Origin: Phyto melanocephala
Taxonomy: Eukaryota > Arthropoda > Insecta > Diptera > Rhinophoridae
Reading direction: 5' to 3'
Assembly: GCA_941918925.1 (NCBI GenBank)
Contig: OW799236.1
Location: forward strand, 79,982,713-80,046,712
Length of the DNA stretch: 64,000 nt
The notes under the pieces were generated by a model that had not been told where the DNA came from, searched no databases, and saw nothing but the letters and a program-made list of their open reading frames with translations. This document shows, one piece after another, positions 1 to 11,032 of this stretch (position 1 is its first letter; each line of letters begins with the position of its first letter). The position numbers and the translations under genes were made by a program.

Positions 1-745
1 TGATTGGGATTATATGACCTCTACAAATCACTCCATCATATATCGCAGTTTTTTTTGCGTCTTGCCATGTAAAAATTCACTGTCCCAGTTCTTGGAATAT
101 CATGAGTCTTCATATATTCTCTGACTAAATGCAGCTTTTTGGCCTTAAGAACTTCACTCTAGTGTCACAGAGAAATTTTATACTCTCAAGTTTCTTTCCA
201 AACGTACTAGCGGATCTTGGTCTGTTGTCGTCGATAACAAAACATGAACTATGAATGGGCAAAGGGCTTGTTAAACGTCGTCGTGAATCATGTCAAAATA
301 TGATTGAGTAAAATTGTAGTATTTGATTTTGCACTATTTTTTTATATTTTTTGTTGTTTAAGTTGAGATATGATGGCTAAATACTAGAAGAGGGTACTTC
401 AGGTCAATAACTATTGAAGAAAAAAAGTCTACTTGAGGCAAAACCAAATCATATCATACCTTAAGATGCGACTATAAATATCGAAGATTTTACGAAAAAT
501 TTTAAAAGGCAATTTCTATGTTCGCCAAAAAATTATCGAAATACATTCTTGCAAAAGTTTAGTGATTTTTCGCGAGCTTTTATTTTCTGATATTACGGTG
601 GTACAAACGCGACCCCTACATTCGGCAAAAAAAGTATATATATTTTTCGAAACTGCCTGGCAACAACATTTAATAGTTTTATTTTATAGTATACGGCCAA
701 CCTTTTCTGTGGTACCTGTAAAGCCATACGGTCTCATATACATGA

Positions 746-800
746 TGGTGAAGGGTATTTCCAGATTCGGCATGGCCGAATATAGCGTCTTACTTGTATT
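746..800 (-). mobile_element. terminal fragment of a DINE-1-like element
   Basis: It contains the recurring terminal phrase AGATTCGGCATGGCCGAATA followed by TATAGCGTCTTACTTGT. This is the reverse complement of the ACAAGTAAGAGCGCTATATT end shared by the longer copies in this window. The body inward (toward 480) is too diverged to place. The rest of 1-745 is AT-rich with no gene I recognise. Confidence 0.55.
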
Positions 801-1206
801 AATATTGTTTTGGTTATTTAGGAATAGAGATAAAGTTCAGGCCTTGGTGCTTGCGCCTTTTCATTACAAGAATAATTAATTTGATTACCACACTAAATTG
901 CAAATTAACGAACTCTCAAAGTTTTCTTGTATCTGATCGTTTTTTGCTTAAGAATCCGATGGTCACTACGTTGCTGTTTCCTCTATATATCATTGCTGAT
1001 TTTGTCTATTGCATGTAACATAGCAGTTCGTAAAGTTATTTAAGTTCCTTTGAAATGGGCATTATTGTTTTAATGGATAAAAAAAATTTTCTTTGATATA
1101 TTCTGGCAAACATTACCAACTTACAGAGTGAACAATTCTTCTAAGAAACAATTTCCTTTGGCATCTTTTAAAGTCACTTAAAATATTCAGCTGATATCTT
1201 GTGGAT

Positions 1207-2150
1207 ATTTTTATACCCGCCACCAAAAAAATGGTGGGGGTATATTCATTTTGTCATTCCGTTTGTAACACATCGAAATATCCATTTTAGACCCCATAAA
1301 GTATATATATTCTGAATCAGGGTTTGATTTGATGACGATCTAGCTATGTCCGTCCGTCTGTCCGTCTGTTGAAAGCACGATGGAGGTCGCACCGAAAAAG
1401 CTAGGGGGCTCAAATTTTGCCAGAATCTTTCTCATGGACAAGGTTTGTTTGGTATTGGCTAAATCGGGATATTAGGAGGAGAGCTATAGCTCGTAATGCA
1501 AGAGTAGTTCGAAAAAACTGTGTCCTTCGAACATCGAATAAAATGCAATTGTGTCCAAACGCATTAACGTTCAGTCATGAAACTTCGAACATATATTTCT
1601 CTAGTCAAAACAATATTTCTCTATCAAAATTGCTTACATTTATGCATTAGGAAAGGAGTTATAAAGAAAAATGTACGAAAATCTACACCGCGCAGTGTAT
1701 TTTTCAGTATATTTTAAATTTAAAACCTAATACAACGGACAAAATTAGATGCACGATTCTGAAATTTTGCACACTTTGCTTTTTGGTGAAAGGGTTTGCT
1801 GTTACGGAAAATAAATGTGCCACGCCCACTTTTACGCCTACCTCCTATAGAACGTTTTAACTAAAATTTATATAATTTCTCTATTAATAAAGATTTTGAA
1901 ATAATAAAGGACTATATTCAAATATCTACGTTGTACTCATTAGCAAAAACAACTTTGACATGCCTACTAGAACGCCCACTTTTCACGTCATCTACCGTTA
2001 ATGAAATTTAAAAGCTCATAAAACCGACAAAATAAGAGGTATGATGATAAAATTTGCTACATATATCCTTCTAGTCAATGTCATTACTGTGCCAGTTTAG
2101 GTGACACACCCTCTTTAACGCCTACCTCACATATAACGGCATACAAAATG
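1207..2150 (-). mobile_element. DINE-1/Helentron-like element, partial (same family as 25.2 and 41.4 kb)
   Basis: It starts with the terminal hairpin TATACCCGCCACC / GGTGGGGGTATA, then CATTCCGTTTGTAACACATC and GACCCCATAAAGTATATATA, a short CCGTCTGT run and one copy of the 288-bp unit with CACGCCCACTTTTACGCC. The homology fades after about 2145, so the far terminus is missing. It is oriented like the 41.4-kb copy. Motifs such as repeated CACGCCCAC and a GTCTGTCC run are hallmarks of fly DINE-1/INE-1 elements. Confidence 0.8.
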
Positions 2151-2449
2151 TTTTCATATCAAAAATCTAGGGAAATTCCCTTTTAGTGCATACAATCAAA
2201 TTTTTATGTGACAGCAACTAGAATGTGTAAATATGTGTTAATGTGTTAATAATATTGAACCATCCATGCAATCAGAAGTGCTTGCTAAAGGAATTTTTCA
2301 TAGGCAAATTTGATTTTCCAACGTTACATTAATTTTAATTTTAACGAATTTAGATAAAAGGTTAGTCAAAAAAAATTTTTTTATTCATTCAGTTATTTAT
2401 ATTTTTTAAATTTTGTTTAATATTTTATGTATCCCTAAAAGAAAATGTC

Positions 2450-2592
2450 GAAAACTACAAGAACTCAAACGTAAAGCCATTACTTTGGAAACCAAAATTG
2501 GAATTTTAGATTGCCTTCGAAATGGAAAACGCTCAGCATATCTTGGCAAAATATTCGGCTTAAACGAAGCAGTAAGGAATATAAAAAAATTT
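2450..2592 (+). pseudogene. pogo/Tigger-like transposase N-terminal remnant
   Basis: The frame gives KRKAITLETKIGILDCLRNG followed by KRSAYLGKIFGLNEAVRNIKK. It resembles the CENP-B/pogo N-terminal helix-turn-helix (pattern KRKALTLETKLEIIKRLENG). Nothing recognisable of the DDE domain follows, so this is a short remnant. Confidence 0.6.
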
Positions 2593-2599
2593 AATTTCA

Positions 2600-4720
2600 A
2601 TTAAACAATCGGTGATTTCTGGAACGAAACTATCTGTTAAGTCTTCATAATACAATAAAGATTGTACAAAAAAAAAATAGAAAAACCACTCATAATAAAA
2701 TTGAATAACCTATTCTCTTTGTTAACAGTATAGCTGTTTTACATAATCAGAGTGCATATCTCTTTTTTCTTTAATAACTATGCTTGTGTAAAAACACATT
2801 ATATAAGTATGTGATCCTTGTATTGTAAATCCTTGTATTTTACTAATTTCAATAGGTTTTAAAGATAAGGAATCAATCACCTACTTTACATACGATCAAT
2901 GTCTTTTTTTGTACGGGTTTTCCTGGAAGCAATTACCGTGTAAAGGCAGAATAAGGTGTATATATGTCGCTCTTAAAACCGTGAATATTTTTTTAAACTT
3001 TTAGTGTTAACAATGTTAAAAGTTTTTCACGTAAACAACTTAATATAGCTTCATTTTTAAAAGAAAATTTTCTTACATTTTCTAAACCAGGAAAAAGCTA
3101 ATTTAACTTCAATACAAAGCATAATTTAACTGTGTCACATTCCATTATATTATAATTACTATTTATTCTAAATTTAATATATTTTATTTTTCTATAATAA
3201 TAAAAGATTTTAAATAAATAATTTTATCTACCCCATTAAATCCTTTCATCACAGCTCTCCCCTTGTATAAAATAAAAAATTTTATTCTCTTCATTTTACC
3301 TCCAAATGTTTATTGAGCAAAACTAGTTATCAAGTTTTATGACTGCGGGATGGTCATTTGAAATAAAATTGTTTTACAATTCGTTCGTTCAGTGGTTTGA
3401 AAGTTATAGCCACTTCAAACGATTTAATCAACAATACCTTCTTGTAAATAATTTATAATTATTTTATGATTTATTTATAAAACAATGATTTAAATGAGGG
3501 TCACGTTCTTCTGCATGGAAATGGAAAGGATTTAAATTTAATTTTGGTTTTCTTACCCCCAAACAAGAACGAATTCTCTGGGGTGTAATAAATTTCGAAG
3601 ACATCACAAGAATAACACTTGTTTGTCATATTTCGAATGCACTTGAAAAAATTAACGGGCGAAGAAAGATGATTTTAAAAATCCGGAAAATATATTAAAT
3701 TTTAAAATATTTTCAAATACTTGTTTTATAGATAATTATTTATTAACATTTAATTTAAAAATTAAAATTTTTTTCGAAATTCATATTCTCTATATTTTCA
3801 ATCTAATACAAATTTTCTGTAACTTTTATATTAAAAATATTTTTTTATTATTCTCTATAAATATGTTCGATAAGTTTTAATTACAAAATTTCCAATTTAT
3901 TTAGAAAAAAATTTCTTTGGAACCTCTACTTTTTTCAGCTATAAAATAAGTGCAAACTTACTTTTATCTATGTATACCTCGGCAACCCCAAATCAGAAAG
4001 CGAATACAAAAGAAATTGTTGCTGACGATGAAAAAAGATTTTCACGTAAACAAATAACAAGTTACGAAATTCCACAACAACACATACATACATACAGTTA
4101 ACAAACTACAATCAAAATTGGGGTAAACCTATAAAATGTTTTTATGTTTTTTTTTCTTCTTCAAGCTGCCAAAAAGTAATTTGCATTTTAATTGTAACAT
4201 TCACAGTCTACGCAAACAAGTATGCGTGTACTGGTATTCGTACCCAATTGACAAAATCGCTTGTTGAACACATTTTTGAATTTTTTAAGCACGATATTTT
4301 TCACTGAACTACTCGATAATGATAACATATTGGAATTCTCCATAAGCGACCACCTTAGCGAATATATACTCATCTGATCATGATCATATTCCGTTGATGA
4401 ATGTAAGCGCATTTCTAAAATTTTTCCACTTTTTTATCCAAAAATCTTTGAATGAAAAATACACTATATAATTGCTTTCTTCTCGATTCATACCTTGTCT
4501 CTATTAATACAACTACTTTGCACTTTAAATGAATTTTTCAAAATAAATATTAAACAAAACAAAAAAACATTATATTTTTGGATAAAAAAGTCGAAAATAA
4601 TAAGAAATAGAAAATTTCTATAATTTTGCGCTATGAACAACTAAAAATGTTAATTTATCAATATTTTCACGAAAAATTTTTACTTTCACAAGGCCAAAAC
4701 TCCCTGAAGGAGCGTTCCAA
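2600..4720. other. AT-rich intergenic stretch
   Basis: There are no recognisable genes or repeats beyond low-complexity AT runs. A 74-codon open frame on the minus strand at 4412-4188 has no family I recognise. Confidence 0.6.
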
Positions 4721-4721
4721 T

Positions 4722-5584
4722 TAGGGTGATCGATTATTCGACTTTTTTAAGAAACCGGTTTTAAAATTGTTTGAAATTTAGAATTAAAAAAAACCGGTTG
4801 CTATTTTGAAAATTTAGTAAAAACCGGTTAACCGGTTCGAATATATAAAATATAATATTTAAAGAAAATATAAAAAAATATTGTAAAAAAGTTTATATAC
4901 GTATAGCTGCACAATTACGCAATTATTGACATGAATGCAGTTAACTAATTTGGTTTAAATAAGTTGAATTTAAGGAGAAAAGGTAGTCTTTACAAGTGAA
5001 ATAAAAAAAATTCAATAAATTAATACATAAATAAATAAGACTTTTTATAAGGCTGTTATAAATGTTTGTATCTCCTTCGATATTCGATAAATCAACATTA
5101 AGAAGAAACCTCCAGCTGGAAGAGGAAAAAACCGGTTTTTCTACCGGTTGTAAGACCTAGTTTCAATGCTTTTTCGGTGTACTAGAGAGTTCTTAACTAT
5201 TGTCATGGCAACAATTTTTGTCATAGTATTGGATCGAAAATATCAATAGTTTGGCTGTTATAGGCCAAAATATCAAAAAGAAACGTGACAAAAAGTGGTA
5301 AATTTTCTACATTTTCGACTTTTTGACCATGAAAACGAAGTTTTTTCAAAATAATATGTTCAGTAAAATTGTAAGTCGAGACATTTGCTATAACTTTACC
5401 TTTGAAAATCAGTCAAAATTTCAAACAGTTTACGAAATATGCAAATCTTCCAAAAAAAAAACTTAAATATTAAAAACTTAAAACTTAAAATCTGGAAGCT
5501 CGATTTTCACCGTAGACGTATGGTCTAGTGAACTTTTTTTGCCCATTAAGATATTTTCCCTTCCATACTAATCGCCCCACCCTA
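4722..5584. mobile_element. possible hAT-like non-autonomous element with AACCGGTT repeats
   Basis: The ends form an imperfect inverted repeat, TAGGGTGATCGATTA on the left against TAATCGCCCCACCCTA on the right. Inside are palindromic AACCGGTT octamers at 4753, 4792, 4822, 4830 and 5130, and a TACCGGTT at 5142. Short subterminal repeats are typical of hAT elements. I could not find an 8-bp target duplication, so class and boundaries are tentative. Confidence 0.4.
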
Positions 5585-6133
5585 CTGTATACATGTATAG
5601 CATAAATCAAAAATTGTCGTCATCAACAATGTGAAGGTTTTTTCGCTTATATGGTCATCGAAGAGCGTCATGTCTTGTATGATTCCGCCGTCATTTAATT
5701 AAAAATGTCGTCCCGATTTGACTGAGCTATCTTCAAAACGTTTTTTTTTTTTTTTGCCTTGTATGCATAGTTGAGGATGTCTTGAAGATATGGTCAACTG
5801 GGTATTTCATTAAAAAAACTAACACACATACGATTGCTTTCTTTAAACGTGTGTACTTTAATTTTTATTTTTTAAACTATTTCAGTTTTCAGAACGGCAG
5901 GCATATAAAGAGATACTAGTGGTCGCCTAGTGAAACAAATTTAATAACAATTCTTAAACTCAAAGCGTTATCAATTTAATTTGTATATGTGATCTTTTAA
6001 AATGTTTAAAATTATACATAAATCTTTTTTTTTTTCTTTAAAAATGAACTCTAACTAAACCAAATCAATTGTTCTCTTGTATGCAATCTGGCTCCAAAGG
6101 ATTCCAAAAAAAATGTTTAACCTATAAAACCAA

Positions 6134-6153
6134 TCTATATATATAAAAGTGAA

Positions 6154-6184
<31 letters not shown>

Positions 6185-7009
6185 TAGCTATAGACTCCGA
6201 AACTGTAAAACCGATCGGACTCAAACTTTGGCAAGTTGTTCTACACATACCAGGAAGTGTTTATGGGTGGAAAAAAGTGGGCGGGGCCACGCCCATAAAA
6301 ATTAGTTATCAGTTTTAGCTACTTGCACTTGACCGATTTTTCTGAAACTTTGCACACATATTGTGCTGTCATGACTAAATAATCTTGTGATAGGAAAAGT
6401 GCGCGGGGCCACGCCCCTAAAAAATTTTTAATTTTGAGGTACTTGCACTGGAACGATTTTTCTGAAACTTTGCACACATACTAAGCTGTCATAACCATAT
6501 AATTTCGTAATTAGAAAAGTGGGCAGGGCCACGCCCATAAAAAAAGGTTATAATTTTGAGGTACTTGCACCAGACCGATTATTATAAAACTTTGTACACA
6601 TATCGAGCTGTCATGACTTAATAATTTCGTGATTAGAAAAGTGGGCAGTGCCACGCCCATAAGAAATAGGTATCATTTTGAGGTACTTGCACTGAACCGA
6701 TTATTCTGAAACTTTGCACACATATTAAACTGTTATGACTTTACAATTTCGTGATTAGAAAAGTGGGCAGGGACACGCCCATAAAAACAATTATAATTTT
6801 GATAATTTTTGCACTGGTCCGATTCTTCTGAAACTTTGCACACATATTGAGCTGTTATGACTTTACAATTTCGTGATTAGAAAAGTGGGCAATGCCACGC
6901 CCATAAAAAAAATTATAATATTTAGGCTTTTGCACTTGATATTCAATTAAAGTTCAGAATGCATTTCGATTCATTAAGGGGCGTAGCAACGCGCGCCGGG
7001 TTTGGCTAG
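6134..7009 (+). mobile_element. complete non-autonomous Helitron with internal 120-122 bp repeats
   Basis: It begins TCTATATATATAAAAGTG, ends TTTGGCTAG and sits between A and T, all Helitron rules. After a (GT)n run come about six tandem units, each with GAAACTTTGCACACATA and a GCCACGCCCATAAA box. The shared phrase recurs at spacings of 120, 122, 122 and 122 bases. It has no coding capacity. Family relatives lie at 20.5, 48.1-48.7 (reverse) and 63.4 kb. Confidence 0.85.
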
Positions 7010-7014
7010 TTAAA

Positions 7015-7170
7015 TAATATAATAAAAGTGAATGTTTGTATTTAAGGATCTTTGTTACCCAATGACGCAAAAACGAAACTTGGAACACGAACTGATAAAA
7101 ACCTTGATTGAGACATAGGCTACCCTTTATCTGGATAACCGTAGAGACGATGCTAAAATGCTTGAAAGAA
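7015..7170 (+). mobile_element. Helitron 5'-end-like fragment
   Basis: Immediately after the preceding Helitron comes AATATAATAAAAGTGAATG, then CCAATGACGCAAAAACG and ACATAGGCTACCCTTTATC. These resemble the 5' part of another insect Helitron family (also seen at 19.98 kb). No CTAG end is found. Confidence 0.5.
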
Positions 7171-8500
7171 GTTGTTATTGTTTCTTAAGTATAAAATTGA
7201 ATAATTTGATATTCTGGATATTTTACTAGTTATAGAAGCTCATAGTTAACATGAACAGCTGCCTTATTAAACCATTTTATTATAAATGCTTAGAATTGTC
7301 CAGTCTATACTTTAAACACTGCCAACCGAAGGATGGATATAGAAAACATAATAAAAATGTTTCAACAATATGAGAGAATATAAACATGAAGAAAATGTTA
7401 TTTGATAGTAAAGAAAGAAAAAATTTGATATAAATGCTATGCTTCCCATTTCCTGTTTTCATTAAACCGACAAAAAAACTTTATGATGAAATCGTAGCTG
7501 GCTTTGGAATTGCATTCTACACGGCTAATATCGGAATAATTTTTCAATATTCTTAAATGCTTACAATTTAATTAAAACATGTTTTAGAAAGTTTATTAGT
7601 AAAACAAGGAACTTAATCTAGAAAAAAATTATTTAAAAATTATTTTAACTTATTAACATAATGGTGTAGGGTATTTCATATTCGGCACTGCGGACTTTTT
7701 AGTTGTTAATATTTTTTATGAAAACGACATGCTGTTAACACGTTTTGGTATTGTTTACAACTTTAATGATTATGTTTATTTTCATATTTTTTTTCACTTT
7801 TGTTATTGTCAAGTACCTTGAAGGTTTATTTACATTTTAATTTAATATGACTTTTTCAAATTCTTTTTTTTAATATCACACCTGCTTCAAATACGGGAGA
7901 AAATATAAATGTGTTTATTTATTCGAAAGCACGTGTTTCTTAATACAAATAAATTACATTAAAATCGAAAAAGCAAAGAAATTAAAATTTTTTAAAGCTA
8001 AATCTTTTTTAAATTTTTTTTCAATCCTAGACTAATATATCTACTATTCTACTATCTACTTTGTTTATTATGCGGATAGAAAAGAACAAATAGTTTAACA
8101 CTCACTTTAGTGTACATCAATCAACTTGGAATTTATTCCCTTCTGCAGAACAATATTTTTAAAGATGTTTAAAGGAGGTTCATAGTCATAATTAGCTTTT
8201 GAATATCTTTAAGATATATAAATATAAATTTTCATATTCCGTTTGTTTTATAAATCTTTTTTATAATACAATTTTTATGAATACCTAACACACAATTGTC
8301 ATATATGTTTTATGATATCTTATTACGATCAACCTAATTTCTTGCTTTTGTTTTTGCTTTCTTCGCTCGTAGTCCATTTATTTTAATTATTAATTTATAA
8401 TTTTTATTTATTGTCGAACTTTCTTTAATATTAAAACTAATAAAGGGTCCGCCATCTAACGTTTTTTTTCAACTAGTACTTATTTCGTGAATGGTAACAC
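7171..8500. other. AT-rich stretch with one short repeat terminus
   Basis: A short DINE-like terminus may be present near 7663-7705 (GTAGGGTATTTCATATTCGG). I see nothing else recognisable. Confidence 0.4.
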
Positions 8501-8549
8501 TAAGCTAATGTCTGATTTGACAGATAATTAGTTTTATCCTTTCGCTGAA

Positions 8550-8870
8550 CGAATATGGTTGTGTATACGCTTGAACAACGCTGGAAAAGTGGGCCTGCGA
8601 TCGACTAACAGAAGATGTCGATTTTGCACAGAAAACCCGCTCGCATACATTGAAAAGCCAATACACCCAAATCTAGTCACTGTTTGGTGCGAATTTTGGT
8701 TCAGAGGCATAATTGGGCTATTTGCAAGGAGTGGCCGTTACAGTCAATGGCGATCGTTATCGGACCATGTTAAACGAATTCTTGTATACAAAAATTAAAG
8801 AGGAGGATATTGGCAATATTTGGTTTCAACAGGACGGCGCTACGTGCCACACAGAAAATATTCAGTAGTT
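8550..8870 (+). pseudogene. mariner-like transposase remnant
   Basis: One frame gives HPNLVTVWCEFWFRGIIGLF; after a shift another gives KIKEEDIGNIWFQQDGATCH. Both are signatures of the mariner DDE domain (TVWCGFW and WFQQDGATCH, the latter carrying the second catalytic aspartate). Stops and frameshifts show it is dead. The N-terminal helix-turn-helix is not seen. Confidence 0.8.
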
Positions 8871-8899
8871 TTTTTTTTTTCTAGCACTTTCAAAAAAAA

Positions 8900-10480
8900 G
8901 TTATTTGGCGGATAAATAGCCTTGAGTATAATTTTTAAACATTCTTATTTTTACAAAGAATTTTTAGTTTATCTTAACTGGGAAATCAAATATTTTGTTG
9001 TTGGGTTATTTTGGAAAAATAGTGCTTTTATTTGGCGTGAACAAAACATTCAACAGTTTGTAATTCTGTATATTTATTTTATTTAAAACCTACATTAACT
9101 GCCAAAGCTCTGCTTAACTATTAACTCATTTAAACTTTACGGCATATAAAAATGGTATCCTGAGATATTTTATCCCAATACAATTTAAAAATGAGTTTTA
9201 ATTTGTTTTTATATTTGAGCTCTTTATACTTCTTCATCTTCAAGCTCTTATTAGTTTTTTGTGGAGCTAAAACCGGGGTCATTATACTGCAAAAATATAT
9301 TAACAAAAGTCATTTTATCACGCGAATAGGGATAATTTTGATAATTTTGTGTAGGTACATACATACCTACATATATGTATGTAATAAGTAACAGGGATGA
9401 GAAGAACACCTGCTCGGCCAAAATATAAAATTTTGACTACCTATATCTCAGAGAGTCCTTTGCCGATCTCATTAAAAGATTGTGTCTAAGCTTCTATACA
9501 ATAGGCCTAACTTTGGTGCCAATGTCATCCCGATCGGAAGATATCGGTTCCAAAGTTAGTATACTTGAGGCGAAATTACCTATTTATGTATTATTTATGG
9601 CGAGTATATCAAAAATATTCCGCATATAAAGGAAGAAAGCAGTTAATCGATAATATATATGCAGTCATAACTTAAAATATAAGATCTCTAAATTAAAATG
9701 AAACTTAAATATGCTCTTTCGGTTAACACGAAGCTGTTTAAAAGCAATTTCAGCCTCAAGTTTTGCTTCTCGTGTGTGCACAATTAAGAATTTTAGAGAA
9801 GCTGAAGTGAAAAATTAGAACTTTCGTTAGTATGTATAAATTTTTTTATAAGTGAAAGTTTAATATCGATGGCTTAATATAGGGTGTTTTGAAACTAACG
9901 TAAGATTCGAAGCATGTCCCAAAATTAACGCAGGATATATTATTATTTACCTAGGCAACCAAAGATCGCTTAGAATGCCGGTTACTTGTACTATTTTTCA
10001 GGTCAATATTTTTGCAATTGACGGAGCTGCAATTTTGTTTAGGGAATTAAAACTATATACTGAGGATGTCCGCATCAGCATGGCGGCAATCAAAGCCCTT
10101 AATTCCCTTACTATATATTTATAAGAACGAAATCTGTTTACAAGTGTATTCAATTCATAGCACAAGTGGGCCAACACTGCGTTATGTTCGTTTTAATAAC
10201 AGGGAATTAAGGTATCAATTGAAATAAGATGATGGGTGATGCATAATTCCAATGATATCAGGAGCAACAAAAAACCTCTGGTGACATTTTCGAGAACATT
10301 GACATGAGGGCTCTGGTATAAAAGACACCCACCTAGGAGGAAGTTCACTTTTTTAATTTTTGGTTTTTCGCTAAAAGAAAAATCTTGTAAAAGAATCAAA
10401 CGCCAAAATAATAAATCAAGTTTAATAACAAAAGTGAAAAAAATACAATCTACAATATAAGTGCGTTATATAACAACGTT
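8900..10480. other. intergenic stretch downstream of LKR/SDH
   Basis: It contains a short TACATACC/TATATG microsatellite near 9350-9385. I recognise no gene or repeat family here. Confidence 0.5.
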
Positions 10481-10503
10481 TTTTATTTTACCCTGACAGA
10501 GGC

Positions 10504-10579
10504 TTTATTGTCTGTATTTCAAAATAACTACATTTAAAATAAAATAATTTAACGTATAACTTATTTCTTTTAATTTATT
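10504..10579 (-). terminator. candidate LKR/SDH poly(A) signals
   Basis: On the minus strand downstream of the stop, AATAAA hexamers occur at 10579-10574 and 10509-10504, which are 155-230 bases past the coding end. Either could end the mRNA, giving a 3' UTR of about 170-260 bases. AT-rich DNA makes chance matches likely, so this is only a candidate. Confidence 0.35.
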
Positions 10580-10733
10580 TCAGTTAGTTAATTTTAAATG
10601 TACAATAAAATGTAAAAATAATTATTCCTTAAGCTTAATCTTAATTTAATTAAAAACAAAACTTTTAACAATTACCGCCATATTTATAATCAAACGTTAA
10701 CAATGTTAAATTAACGTCAAGTCCTAATTAAAT

Positions 10734-11032
10734 TTACTGATGTATAAATTTTGAGGTTTCTGTTGAAGTCAAACCTTCAGCTCTTAAGCGTTGCAACATT
10801 GGTAGGTAGATATCGCGGGTAAAAGGTAAGACAACACCACGTTCTTGAATTTCACCATCTAAAATCATTTTAGCAGCAATGGCAGCAGGTTTTCCCACAG
10901 TCATAGCCATAGCAGAGTGACCCTGAGGTTGGCCGTAGACAACAAAATTAATGCCGCGTTCCTCAATGCGCCCATCTTGCCAACGAATGCCAATTTCATG
11001 CCGTAAGATAACCAAATCACGTTCTTGACGTT
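10734..11032 (-). CDS. LKRSDH: LKR/SDH exon 7 (C terminus and stop)
   Basis: It encodes residues 838-936 and the TAA stop. It starts across a split codon G|AA as [18 protein letters not shown], contains [20 protein letters not shown] and ends TSKFIHQ. The acceptor is ATTTTAG|AACGTC. The 71-bp intron 6 separates it from exon 6. Confidence 0.95.

Noticed and set aside
4188..4412. 74-codon minus-strand open frame considered as a small host gene
   Set aside because: No family recognised, no clear splice or UTR context; composition alone is not enough.
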